Part shown: piece after piece, positions 55,299 to 63,966 of the stretch
How positions within the stretch are numbered: position 1 is the stretch's first letter
Layout of the letters: each line of letters starts with the position of its first letter
NCBI RefSeq assembly: GCF_009690905.1
Contig: NZ_VOSW01000021.1
Location: 1 to 64,000 of the forward strand
Direction of reading: 5' to 3'
Origin: Paraburkholderia madseniana
GTDB lineage: Bacteria; Pseudomonadota; Gammaproteobacteria; Burkholderiales; Burkholderiaceae
Length of the DNA: 64,000 bases
Translations under genes and position numbers: made by a program
The notes under the pieces: model-generated
The model's input: the letters and a program-made list of their open reading frames with translations, nothing else
The model's database searches: none
What the model was told of the DNA's origin: nothing

Positions 55299-57359
55299 TT
55301 AGCGTCGCGAAGACAGCCGACGCACAACCGACACCAGCGCATCGACTTCATCGCAGGTGTTGTAGAACGCAAGCGACGGCCTCACCGTGGCTTCCACGCC
55401 AAAGCGCCGCAAGATCGGCTGCGCGCAATGATGCCCCGAGCGCACGGCGATGCCCTCTTCGTTCAGCGCCTGCCCTACTTCCTCGGTCTCGTAGCCCTTC
55501 AACACAAAGGACAGCACGCTGGCCTTGTCGCGCGCCGTGCCAATCAGGCGCACACCGGGCACGGGCTGCAGCACGCTCGTCGCATAGGCCAGCAGATCGT
55601 GTTCATAGCGCGCGATATTCTCGATGCCCACGCGCTGAACGTAATCGATCGCAGCACCCAGTCCTACCGCATCGGCGATATTGCCCGTGCCTGCTTCGAA
55701 ACGATTCGGCGGAGGCTGGAATACGGTGCGCTCGAAGGTGACGTCCGCGATCATGTTGCCGCCACCCTGCCAGGGCGGCATATCCTCCAGAATCGCGCGC
55801 TTGCCGTAGACCACGCCGATGCCGGTCGGACCGAACACCTTGTGCCCCGAGAACACGAAGAAGTCCGCGTCAAGCGCCTGCACATCTACCCGCATGTGCG
55901 ACACAGACTGAGCACCGTCGACCAGCGCCTTCGCACCTGCACGATGCGCGAGCTCGACGATCTCCTTGACCGGCACCACCGTGCCCAACGCATTCGACAC
56001 CTGCGTGACCGACACAATCTTCGTTCGGTCATTGAGCAGCCGCCGATATTCGTCGAGCAGAACCTGACCACTGTCGTCGACCGGAATCACGCGCAGCTTG
56101 GCACCGGTTTGTGCGGCAAGCTGCTGCCACGGCACGATGTTGGCGTGATGCTCCAGATGCGAGACGATGATCTCATCACCCTCGCCGACATGCTTCACGC
56201 CCCACGTCTTCGCGATCAGGTTGATCGCTTCGGTGGTGCCGCGCACGAAGATGATTTCCTCCGGCGATGCCGCGCCAATGAAACGCTGCACCTTGCTGCG
56301 TGCGGCTTCGTACGCATCCGTGGCGCGGCCGGCCAGCGCATGGGCAGCCCGATGGATGTTCGAGTTCTCATGTGCGTAGAAATACGCGAGCCGATCGATC
56401 ACCGCCTGCGGTTTGTGCGTGGTCGCGGCATTGTCGAACCACACGAGCTGACGGCCATTCACGCGTTCCTGCAGAATCGGAAAGTCCCGGCGAATCGCAT
56501 TCACATCGAACGGCGGATGCGCTGACGGCCCGGCATGCGGCACGCCATCTGTCTTAGCGGAAGAGTGCCCGGGAAATTGCGATCCCTCATTCAGATTCAG
56601 GAAATAGTGCGAACCGGCGGTGTGCTGCGCCGGTGCGACGCCCGGCGCCGCATGCGATGCTGCCGGCCTGTCGTACGGGAAGCGCTGCTCGGCGAGCGGC
56701 TGATCGACACCAGGGAGTCCGAGCGATTGTGCGCTGACTTCGTTCCAACCCGGCACGACGATATCCGGCGACGCAACTGTCGATGTCCGGGCTTGTGCCG
56801 TTTCGCCAAGAAAATAATAAGGCGACGCTGAGACGGGCGACGCAGGCGCTGCACCACCCGCGGACGGACGCTGCGCACCGTGTGCTTCAGGCACGCCCAG
56901 CGCCGCCCCGCCAAAGCGCGGATCGAGTGCCGGCGCAACGGTCACCGCGCTATCCGGCAAGCCGTTCTGCGCAACTGCATGGGGAGCCAACGCAGGCGCG
57001 CGATTCCCCAACGACAGAACATGCGTCGGCGCTGAAGGCAACAAGTTGCCCCCCGGCACATGCCCCTGCGGCAACGCTGCACCAGGCACGCCAGTGCCCG
57101 CGCCGCCGGGACCCGCGAGCGGCGAACCGGCCGGGGCCGGATTGCTGATCTCGCTGGTCACAGGCGCCGTGAACGGCAGCGTGGCGGCCACGTCGGGCGC
57201 ACCGCCTACCTGCGGCGCGTTGCCCGGCAGCGCCGAGAAGAACGCATTGGCCAGCGACGCTAACGTCGCCGGATCAGGCAAACCCGCGGGCGGACCCGTC
57301 GGCACATCGTGCGGCAGGACGCTATCCATGGGCTTACTTGTAGGTGTCTGGGTAGTCAT
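55299..57359 (-). CDS. family 2A encapsulin cargo: cysteine desulfurase with disordered N-terminal loading domain
   Basis: 686 residues from ATG 57359 (676 if ATG 57329 is used; 57359 overlaps the shell gene by 26 bp). Residues ~1-280 are Pro/Ala/Gly-rich and disordered, with a repeated YFL motif: PYYFLGETAQ at ~180-189 and HYFLNLNEGSQF at ~251-262. The rest is a class II (SufS/CsdA) desulfurase: DVNAIRRDFPIL, PLP lysine in VFSGHKVFGP (Lys507) and nucleophile in AVRSGHHCAQP (Cys645). This matches the known family 2A encapsulin cargo, which releases sulfur from cysteine inside the shell. Confidence 0.93.
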   Translation of the reverse strand: MTTQTPTSKPMDSVLPHDVPTGPPAGLPDPATLASLANAFFSALPGNAPQVGGAPDVAATLPFTAPVTSEISNPAPAGSPLAGPGGAGTGVPGAALPQGHVPGGNLLPSAPTHVLSLGNRAPALAPHAVAQNGLPDSAVTVAPALDPRFGGAALGVPEAHGAQRPSAGGAAPASPVSASPYYFLGETAQARTSTVASPDIVVPGWNEVSAQSLGLPGVDQPLAEQRFPYDRPAASHAAPGVAPAQHTAGSHYFLNLNEGSQFPGHSSAKTDGVPHAGPSAHPPFDVNAIRRDFPILQERVNGRQLVWFDNAATTHKPQAVIDRLAYFYAHENSNIHRAAHALAGRATDAYEAARSKVQRFIGAASPEEIIFVRGTTEAINLIAKTWGVKHVGEGDEIIVSHLEHHANIVPWQQLAAQTGAKLRVIPVDDSGQVLLDEYRRLLNDRTKIVSVTQVSNALGTVVPVKEIVELAHRAGAKALVDGAQSVSHMRVDVQALDADFFVFSGHKVFGPTGIGVVYGKRAILEDMPPWQGGGNMIADVTFERTVFQPPPNRFEAGTGNIADAVGLGAAIDYVQRVGIENIARYEHDLLAYATSVLQPVPGVRLIGTARDKASVLSFVLKGYETEEVGQALNEEGIAVRSGHHCAQPILRRFGVEATVRPSLAFYNTCDEVDALVSVVRRLSSRR

Positions 57360-58266
57360 GGTACTTGCCGATCTCCACGTCATCGAGAACTGCCAGCGCG
57401 TCCGGCGAATGCACCGCGAGCGAGCAATAAAGCGAGATCAGATACGACGCGATCGCATGATTGTTGATGCCCATGAAGCGAACCGACAGACCCGGACCCT
57501 GTTCGCCGGCCACGCCCGGCTGGAACAGGCCGACCACGCCCTGGCGCTTGTCGCCCACGCGCAGCAGCAGAATCTTGGTCTTGCCGTCGGCAACCGGCAC
57601 CTTGTCCGACGGAATCAGCGGAACGCCACGCCACGTCAGGAACTGCGAGCCGAACAGGCTGACCGTCGGCGGCGGCACGCCACGGCGTGTGCATTCACGA
57701 CCGAAGGCGGCAATCGCGAGCGGATGCGTCAGGAAAAACGCAGGCTCTTTCCATACCTTGGTCAGCAACTCGTCGAGATCGTCGGGCGTCGGCGCGCCGG
57801 TCAGCGGAAACACGCGCTGTTCTTCGGCCACGTTCGCGAGCAGGCCGTAGTCCGGATTGTTGATCAACTGGCTTTCCTGCAACTCCTTGATCGTTTCGAT
57901 CGTGAGGCGCAATTGCTCCTTGATCTGGTCGTGCGGGCTGCTGTACAGATCCGAGATCCGCGTGTGCACGTCGAGCACCGTGCTGACCGCATTCAGGAAG
58001 TACTCGCGCGGTTGCTCTTCGTACGGCACGAATGTGCGCGGCAGAATGCTTTCATCTTCACGCGCGGTGCAGGCCGCCTTGACGGCTTCAGGATTCTTCA
58101 CCTGGTTCAGACGATAGATGCCCGCCTCGACCGGCAGCCATTGCAGCAGATGCGTGAGCCAGCGGGGCGTGATCGTGGCGAGTTGCGGAACGGTTTTGGT
58201 GGCATTGGCTAGTTGCCGTGCTGCGGTATCGCCGAGCGCCGTCAGGCCGCCGACTGTTGCTGTCAT
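57334..58266 (-). CDS. family 2A encapsulin shell protein (SrpI-like)
   Basis: 310 residues. Pattern of SrpI-type encapsulin with the HK97-like fold: N-terminal LGDTAARQLANATKTVPQLA, WLPVEAGIYRLN, IKELQESQLINNPDYGL, LFGSQFLTWRGVPLIPSDKV and GINNHAIASYLISLYCSLAV. It assembles into an icosahedral compartment that encloses the cysteine desulfurase encoded immediately downstream with overlapping or near-overlapping start. The XRE gene lies 108 bp upstream, so the shell may have its own promoter too. Confidence 0.95.
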   Translation of the reverse strand: MTATVGGLTALGDTAARQLANATKTVPQLATITPRWLTHLLQWLPVEAGIYRLNQVKNPEAVKAACTAREDESILPRTFVPYEEQPREYFLNAVSTVLDVHTRISDLYSSPHDQIKEQLRLTIETIKELQESQLINNPDYGLLANVAEEQRVFPLTGAPTPDDLDELLTKVWKEPAFFLTHPLAIAAFGRECTRRGVPPPTVSLFGSQFLTWRGVPLIPSDKVPVADGKTKILLLRVGDKRQGVVGLFQPGVAGEQGPGLSVRFMGINNHAIASYLISLYCSLAVHSPDALAVLDDVEIGKYHDYPDTYK

Positions 58267-58374
58267 CTGAAGCTCCAGGATTGATAGAAGAAAAACAGGA
58301 AAGCTTATGAACGAAAGTGATTATGGGAAGACGCCCCTGGCCGTTCAACATGCTATAGACGGCAACGCAGCGGT

Positions 58375-58650
58375 CTAACGGGCGGACGCAGGATCGATGA
58401 GTGTGGAATGCGGGCGTGCGGCAACGCTCACGCCATCGGACGAATGGCTGAGCAGGCGTTCGACCGGCACGTTGAAAGCACGGGCCAGCTTGTCGAGCGT
58501 GACAATCGACGCGATCGCAGAACCGCGCTCGATCTCGCCGACATAAGACCGGTTGAGTCCGGCGTGCTCGGCCAATTGCTCCTGCGACCAGCCGGACGCC
58601 TCACGAAAGCGCCGCACCGCGGCGCCGAAGTCCCTGACGAGCACGCTCAT
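58375..58650 (-). CDS. XRE-family small transcriptional regulator
   Basis: 91 residues from ATG 58650. HTH_3 at ~7-65: FGAAVRRFREASGWSQEQLA, LNRSYVGEIERGSAIASIVT, LDKLARAFNVPVERLL. A short, low-complexity tail follows, with no effector domain. It overlaps the serine acetyltransferase stop (ATGA) and precedes the shell gene, so it is probably the operon's own regulator. Confidence 0.9.
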   Translation of the reverse strand: MSVLVRDFGAAVRRFREASGWSQEQLAEHAGLNRSYVGEIERGSAIASIVTLDKLARAFNVPVERLLSHSSDGVSVAARPHSTLIDPASAR

Positions 58651-59624
58651 CGAGCCGACCCGGCCGTGGCGGGCTCCGCGACTGCCTGATCGCGCGGCGG
58701 CCGCTCGCGGACCGCGGCGGCGCCGGTGCCTTCGTTGCGCGACACGGCCTGCGTCACGTGCGAACCGGGCGCAACGTCTTGCGTGACCCACACATTGCCG
58801 CCGATTACCGCGCCCTGCCCGAGCGTGACGCGTCCAAGAATGGTGGCGCCCGCGTAAATCACGACGTCGTCCTCGACGATCGGATGCCGTGCATGGCCCT
58901 TTTCCAGATGTCCCTGTGCGTCGCGCGGAAAACGCTTCGCGCCCAGCGTGACGGCCTGATAGACCCGCACGCGTTCGCCGATGATGGCCGTTTCGCCGAT
59001 CACCACGCCCGTCCCATGATCGATGAAGAACCCCGCGCCGATCCGCGCCCCAGGATGAATGTCGATACCGGTCTGCGCATGCGCGAGCTCGGCGATGATG
59101 CGCGCCAGCAGCGGCAGCCCCAACCCATACAACTCATGCGCGAGCCGATGGTGGATCATTGCCAGCACGCCGGGGTAGCACAGCAGGACTTCATCCACGC
59201 TGCCCGCCGCCGGATCGCCGTGAAACGCGGCTAATACGTCGCTATCGAGCAAGCTGCGTATCGCCGGCAAGCGCGCCGCGAAAGCGCGCACCGCGACGCC
59301 GGCCTGCGCCTCGATCGTGGCGGCGGGCGGCGGTTGATGGCGGCTGCGGTAGTGAAACTCCAGACGCGCCTGACTCAGCAATGCATGCAGCGCGGCGTCG
59401 AGCGCATGGCCGACGTAGAAATTTTCGCTTTCCTGACGCAGATCGGGTGGTCCGAGCCGCATCGGAAAAAGCACGCCCTTCAGCGTCTCGATGATCTCCG
59501 AGAGCGCTTCGCGCCCTGGCAATTCGCGCCCGCCCGGCTCGAGCGAGCGCTTCTGCACTTCGCGCCATTGCTGGCGGACCGTCTGAAGCGCGTGAACAAT
59601 TTCATCGACATCAAACACAGCCAC
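58647..59624 (-). CDS. cysE: serine O-acetyltransferase (EpsC/CysE type)
   Basis: 325 residues. N-terminal helical domain, then the left-handed beta-helix hexapeptide acyltransferase: TGIDIHPGARIGAGFFIDHG, GTGVVIGETAIIGERVRVYQ, KGHARHPIVEDDVVIYAGAT. The His of DHGTG is catalytic. It makes O-acetylserine for cysteine synthesis. The length and C-terminal extension fit the EpsC group. In this operon it would supply the cysteine that the encapsulated desulfurase uses. Confidence 0.93.
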   Translation of the reverse strand: MAVFDVDEIVHALQTVRQQWREVQKRSLEPGGRELPGREALSEIIETLKGVLFPMRLGPPDLRQESENFYVGHALDAALHALLSQARLEFHYRSRHQPPPAATIEAQAGVAVRAFAARLPAIRSLLDSDVLAAFHGDPAAGSVDEVLLCYPGVLAMIHHRLAHELYGLGLPLLARIIAELAHAQTGIDIHPGARIGAGFFIDHGTGVVIGETAIIGERVRVYQAVTLGAKRFPRDAQGHLEKGHARHPIVEDDVVIYAGATILGRVTLGQGAVIGGNVWVTQDVAPGSHVTQAVSRNEGTGAAAVRERPPRDQAVAEPATAGSAR

Positions 59625-59666
59625 AGCGGTTACTCCCCGTAAAGTGCAGTGTGAACGATCAGGCTG

Positions 59667-60134
59667 TCAGTCCTGAATCCATGGCAGCCCATGAAAGCGC
59701 CAACCATTGCTGGCGCCGCGCCGTTGCGCGCCGTCCAGCTCCCCTTCAAAGCCTTCCAGAACATTGAATACCTGCGTGAAGCCGGCTTTCGCCGCGGCCT
59801 CGGCGGCCAGTGCCGAGCGGTTGCCGCTGCGGCACAGCAGCAGCACGAGGGCGTCCTTGCCGGCTTTCGCTTCCAGTTCACGCACGAAGCGCGGATTGCG
59901 CGTCAGGCTCGTGCCCGTCGCCCACGCGACATGCAGGCTGTCCGGTACTAGTCCGACGAATTTGCGTTCTTCGGCGGTGCGCACGTCCACCAGCACGGCG
60001 TCGCCCGCCTGGACGAGTGCCCACGCATCCTGTGGCGACAGGCCACCGGCATAGGGCAAACCGGCTTCCGCGGCTCTCGAACGGGCGGCTTCAAGCAGCG
60101 CGTGGGTGGGTCCTTCTGCGAGTTCAAGCGTCAT
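59667..60134 (-). CDS. rhodanese-domain protein (sulfurtransferase)
   Basis: 155 residues. Single rhodanese domain: LVQAGDAVLVDVRTAEERKF, then active-site loop LLLCRSGNRSALAAEAA with persulfide Cys101, and NVLEGFEGELD. It moves sulfane sulfur between thiols. It is the first gene of the encapsulin operon (shared strand, 42 bp before cysE). Its length is normal for a single-domain family member. Confidence 0.92.
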   Translation of the reverse strand: MTLELAEGPTHALLEAARSRAAEAGLPYAGGLSPQDAWALVQAGDAVLVDVRTAEERKFVGLVPDSLHVAWATGTSLTRNPRFVRELEAKAGKDALVLLLCRSGNRSALAAEAAAKAGFTQVFNVLEGFEGELDGAQRRGASNGWRFHGLPWIQD

Positions 60135-60220
60135 GACGTCTCCTTCAATATGGCGCGAATCAGTACGCGCTGGTCAAAGCCATCTGCGATTGCAACCGCC
60201 TATAGCCATCAGGAGACACT

Positions 60221-60418
60221 ATGAAAGAGAGCCAGCCGAAGCCGAACCAATTAATTGTCATTTCTAAAGAAGCATCGGTTCGGATGCTCCGGCTTGAAGC
60301 AACCAGGCTAGGTCCGTGCGCCGCGGATTTGCCGCGCCACCGCCGGCACGCGCGTTATTCCCGTGGGATCTCGAGCGGCACGACAAACATGCCAGCGGTG
60401 TATTCCATATGGAAATAG
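60221..60418 (+). CDS. possible small protein, unknown
   Basis: 65-residue frame starting MKESQPKPNQLIVISKEAS with AGGAG 5 bp upstream. It is divergent from the rhodanese gene and overlaps the antisense hypothetical gene by 64 bp at its 3' end. No family is recognised; the 3' half is Arg-rich and looks like a shadow frame. Confidence 0.35.
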   Translation: MKESQPKPNQLIVISKEASVRMLRLEATRLGPCAADLPRHRRHARYSRGISSGTTNMPAVYSIWK

Positions 60419-60603
60419 CCGCAGCGCGCGTAAGCCGCAATGCGTTCGAGTCGTTCGGGCGATGGGGACGTATAGGTCGCGGCAGCGCTCACGTCGGAGG
60501 ATTGCTCAGACGTAACAGGCGCGCGTTTTGACAATTGCTTCTGCAGGCTTCGCACGGGATGCCGCAGTCCGCTCCAGATTAGCGTCGCTGAAAGTGTGAC
60601 CAT
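60355..60603 (-). CDS. hypothetical small protein
   Basis: 82 residues from ATG 60603 with a strong GGAGG ribosome binding site. The sequence starts MVTLSATLIWSGLRHP, has a Ser/Thr/Ala-rich middle and ends with a His-Met-Glu-Tyr-rich patch, CGYFHMEYTAGMFVVPL. No domain is recognised. It is divergent from the LysR remnant. Confidence 0.55.
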   Translation of the reverse strand: MVTLSATLIWSGLRHPVRSLQKQLSKRAPVTSEQSSDVSAAATYTSPSPERLERIAAYARCGYFHMEYTAGMFVVPLEIPRE

Positions 60604-60709
60604 GCGACCTCCGTCGATTCATTGCGATACTAATGAATCTAGCGACCTGGATACGGAATCGCAAACAAGCTTTTGTGGAATGGTTTTCGGAGAACGGATC
60701 GGACCGTAG

Positions 60710-60943
60710 CCAGACCTTGACGGCTCCGCGCTTTACTCCGCTGCGCTGGCAGGTGTGGGCATCGCCGCGTTCACGCGGCATACCGTTCAGACCGATCTGG
60801 CTCGCGGCCGCCTCGTCCACCTGCTGCCCGGCTACTCTCTCGGCATGCGCCACTATTACGCCCTTTACCCGCAAACGCGGTATGTCGCGCCCAAGGTGCG
60901 AGCTTTCGTCGACCATATGGCCGGGCACTATCGCGAACGCTGA
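60710..60943 (+). pseudogene. LysR-family regulator remnant (C-terminal substrate-binding end)
   Basis: Just after an in-frame stop (60707) a 77-residue piece reads ALYSAALAGVGIAAFTRHT, ARGRLVHLLPGYS, YYALYPQTRYVAPKVRAFVD: the standard C-terminal end of LysR regulators. There is no helix-turn-helix and no start codon. In the next frame just upstream (around 60675-60700) WFSENGSDRSQT looks like the preceding part of the domain, implying at least one frameshift. I read it as a decayed lysR gene. The true N-terminus is absent. Confidence 0.65.
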
Positions 60944-61137
60944 CGACTCGATTATCGGGGCCGATCTGTAGGACAATAGGTTCTTAACGGCTGCGACGCT
61001 CCATCGCGCCTTGCCGGTAAAGCATCGACGCGGTTCATGGCAAACTCCGCGATGTATCGTCGGGCACGGCATATGCGTCGTGCCTTTGGCGATACCAATG
61101 CACTGAGGCGACCAGAACACCAACCAAACGGGTCAGA

Positions 61138-62514
61138 ATGGACAGCTTGCTTATAGGGCCGGCAACGCGCAAACAGGCCGTTTTTGCAGGTACATGTGCG
61201 TTGCTCGTTCTGCTCACATTCGCGATTGCGGGTCAGCGTGCGCACCAGCCGTTGCCGGCAATCACGCCCTTCATGCCGATGTGTGCGCTCACGGTGTTCA
61301 CCACGTCGGGAATCGCCGCGTTTCTTCTCGGCGCCCGCTTTAGCGTGACGCAACAGCCGATGCTCGGCGCGCTAGGCGGCGCGTACGCGTTCACGGCGAT
61401 TACCGTCGCTTTGCAGCTGCTGATGTTCCCTGGCGTTTTCACGCGCACCGGACTGTTCGGCGCCGGGCCTCAGAGCGCGGCGTGGATGTGGGTTTTCTGG
61501 CATGCAGGATTTCCGCTGCTCGTCATCCTGGCAGCGCTCATACGCGACCGCCTCCCGAGCAAGCCGATCGGGCTGCCTCACATCGATTTCTGGACGTGGG
61601 CGTTACTCGGTGTTCCCACTGCGCTTGCCGCAGCGCTTGGCGTCCTCGCCATTTATGCGAACCTGTCGGCGCCTTTTCATGCGGCTTCCGAGACGAACGC
61701 GCTTTCAGGCGGCCGAACCGGACTCGTCATCTGCTCGCTTGACGCTCTCGCGATCGCGGTGGTCCTGTTTAAAGGGCGCCTGCGGACCGTGCTCGATCTA
61801 TGGGTCACCATTGCCCTACTGGCCTCCCTTGCGGACGCCAGTCTGAATCTATTGAGCATGGCCCAGTTCACCCTTGGCTGGTACGTCGCGCGGATCTTCA
61901 GCATGCTGGCTCCCGGCGTGCTGGTATGCGTGCTGGTCTGGGAAGTGACCGTGCTCTACCGCGAACTGTCCGAGGCGCACGCTTCCCTGCTGCACTCGTC
62001 CACACGCGACGCCCTGACGCGCATTTATAACCGTAGCTACTTTGAAGACCAGTTTCGCAGGGAATTCGACCGTGCGACACGCAACGGTCAGCCGCTCTCG
62101 CTCGTCATGATCGATGTCGACAATTTCAAGGATTACAACGACGCCTTCGGCCATCTTCGCGGCGACGCTTGCCTCAGCGCAATTGCGAAAGCGCTGGCAG
62201 GAATAGCACGCTGGTCGAGCGATTTCGTCGCCCGTTACGGCGGTGAAGAGTTCGCCGTGGTGTTACCCAACACGGGATCGGAAGAAGCATCGGTCATTGC
62301 CGAGCAGGCCCGGCTCGCCATCATGCAGTTGGGCCTGACGGCGCCAATACCCGGCGGTCAGGTCACCATCAGTGCGGGGTGCGCGACGAACGAGCAGAAC
62401 GCGCAGAGCACGCTGAGCACGCCCAACGCACTCGTGCAGGCGGCGGACGCAGCGCTCTACGGCGCGAAACGTGCGGGACGCAATCGGGTCCAGTCCGTCA
62501 CGCCCGGACAATAA
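61138..62514 (+). CDS. membrane diguanylate cyclase (MASE-type sensor plus GGDEF)
   Basis: 458 residues. The first ~285 residues are hydrophobic with seven to eight helices (MASE-like sensory domain). The GGDEF domain follows, with MIDVDNFKDYNDAFGHLRGD and the GGEEF catalytic motif at 368-372 (RYGGEEFAVVLPN), so cyclase activity should be intact. The canonical RxxD I-site is not present at its usual place (RWSSD gives R-x-x-x-D), so product inhibition may be weaker. No EAL domain is present. It makes c-di-GMP. Confidence 0.9.
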   Translation: MDSLLIGPATRKQAVFAGTCALLVLLTFAIAGQRAHQPLPAITPFMPMCALTVFTTSGIAAFLLGARFSVTQQPMLGALGGAYAFTAITVALQLLMFPGVFTRTGLFGAGPQSAAWMWVFWHAGFPLLVILAALIRDRLPSKPIGLPHIDFWTWALLGVPTALAAALGVLAIYANLSAPFHAASETNALSGGRTGLVICSLDALAIAVVLFKGRLRTVLDLWVTIALLASLADASLNLLSMAQFTLGWYVARIFSMLAPGVLVCVLVWEVTVLYRELSEAHASLLHSSTRDALTRIYNRSYFEDQFRREFDRATRNGQPLSLVMIDVDNFKDYNDAFGHLRGDACLSAIAKALAGIARWSSDFVARYGGEEFAVVLPNTGSEEASVIAEQARLAIMQLGLTAPIPGGQVTISAGCATNEQNAQSTLSTPNALVQAADAALYGAKRAGRNRVQSVTPGQ

Positions 62515-62655
62515 AGGTTCATGCCTTTCAGGCGGCAGAATCCTGAAGCCGCCCGCAAGCTCCCCACGACAGTAAAAAGGGAAAACCGCAGCGCCAGGCC
62601 GCCCTCACCCGTGGCAAAATCACCGGCACCGCAGCATTTGTCCGGGAGACCTGCA

Positions 62656-63822
62656 ATGGGCAACAAGACACACGGCAAACGCAACGCTAATGCGGCAGGC
62701 CAGTCGGAGGCCGCCCCAGACATTCCCGGACAAGTGGTCCTCGTGTTTCAGGGAGGCGGTGCGCTCGGCGCGTATCAGGCTGGTGTCTATCAGGCAATGC
62801 ATGACCGCAAGGTCAAACCCGACTGGGTGATCGGCACGTCGATCGGTGCGATAAACGGCGCGATCATCGCGGGCAATCTGCCCGAGAACCGCATTGCGCG
62901 ATTAACCCAGTTCTGGAACGGCGTGGCGCGCCGTGGCGTCGATGCGGCAAGCTGGCTGTTGCCAGGGCTCGCCAACTGGTCGCGCGACCTGGCAATCGTC
63001 ACGCAAGGCGTGCCGTCGTTCTTCACCCCGCAACCCGGGTCATGGGCGAATATTCAGGCGCGCGTTGGACCGGAGCGGGCGGCATTCTATTCGACCGAGC
63101 CACTGCGTGAAACCCTGTCTTCGCTGATCGATTTCGACTGCCTGAATCGCAAGGCGACGCGGCTGACAGTCGGCACGGTCAATGTCTGCAGCGGACGTAT
63201 GCGGTATTTCACCAATCGCGACGCGCCGATGGACGTCGAGCACGTGATGGCATCCGCCGCTTTTCCACCCGGCTTCCCTTCGGTGCGACTGGAAGGCGAA
63301 TCGTACTGGGACGGCGGCATCTACTCGAACACGCCGCTAGAAGCCGTGCTCGATGATCGGCCGCGGAACAGCTCGGTGATTTTTTCGGTGCAGTTGTGGC
63401 CATCAAGCGGCCCGGAGCCCGAGTCCATCCTGCAAGTCATGAGCCGGCAGCGTGACATTCAGTATTCGAGTCGCGCGGAAAGCCACCTCGATCGACAGAA
63501 GCAGATCCACCGGCTGCGTCACGTGATTCGCGAACTCAGCCAACACATCCCCGAAGAGAAACGCGATACGCCGGAGGTTCAGGCGCTCCTCGGCTGGGGC
63601 TGTGGCACGACGATGCAAGTATTGGAACTCGACGCGCCGGCATTCGATAACAACGATTTGAACAGGGATATCGATTTTTCGTCGAGTGGCATCGAGCGAC
63701 GCTGGGCCGTAGGTTATGAAGACACGATCCGCTTGCTTGAGCGTGCCCCCTGGCGCGAAACACTGGACCCTATGGAGGGCATCTCAGTCTTTCGAATGAC
63801 CTCCGTGAATAGCCAAAGATAA
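62656..63822 (+). CDS. patatin-like phospholipase (DUF3734-type)
   Basis: 388 residues from ATG 62656, preceded by GGGAG. Oxyanion hole GGGALGAYQAGVYQAM (33-48), nucleophile GTSIGAINGAII (Ser62 in G-x-S-x-G) and Asp dyad partner in YWDGGIYSNTP. The long C-terminal part after ~230 with QRDIQYSSRAESHLDRQKQI is the DUF3734 pattern found in these bacterial lipases. Likely a cytoplasmic lipid hydrolase. Confidence 0.93.
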   Translation: MGNKTHGKRNANAAGQSEAAPDIPGQVVLVFQGGGALGAYQAGVYQAMHDRKVKPDWVIGTSIGAINGAIIAGNLPENRIARLTQFWNGVARRGVDAASWLLPGLANWSRDLAIVTQGVPSFFTPQPGSWANIQARVGPERAAFYSTEPLRETLSSLIDFDCLNRKATRLTVGTVNVCSGRMRYFTNRDAPMDVEHVMASAAFPPGFPSVRLEGESYWDGGIYSNTPLEAVLDDRPRNSSVIFSVQLWPSSGPEPESILQVMSRQRDIQYSSRAESHLDRQKQIHRLRHVIRELSQHIPEEKRDTPEVQALLGWGCGTTMQVLELDAPAFDNNDLNRDIDFSSSGIERRWAVGYEDTIRLLERAPWRETLDPMEGISVFRMTSVNSQR

Positions 63823-63825
63823 CTC

Positions 63826-63966
63826 ATGAGCTGGCTCGCCGCTGCGGTGCTCGTCATGCACACACTGATCGCGTTTTATATTGTGGGTGCGATCTACGGC
63901 GCTTCCGTTGTGTCGAGAAGACGGGCTGCTTCACGCCGGATCTCCTCGGCCTCAAGCGGTCGTTGA
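63826..63966 (+). CDS. possible small membrane protein
   Basis: 46-residue frame beginning MSWLAAAVLVMHTLIAFYIV, 3 bp after the phospholipase stop, with one hydrophobic helix and an Arg-rich tail. It overlaps the C-terminal end of the minus-strand gene at 63894, so one of them may be spurious. Low support. Confidence 0.35.
   Translation: MSWLAAAVLVMHTLIAFYIVGAIYGASVVSRRRAASRRISSASSGR

Noticed and set aside
61040..61090. Imperfect palindrome GGCACG-GCATATGCGT-CGTGCC upstream of the GGDEF gene
   Set aside because: Could be an operator or a transcript-end hairpin, but asymmetry and lack of a known regulator leave it unsupported.
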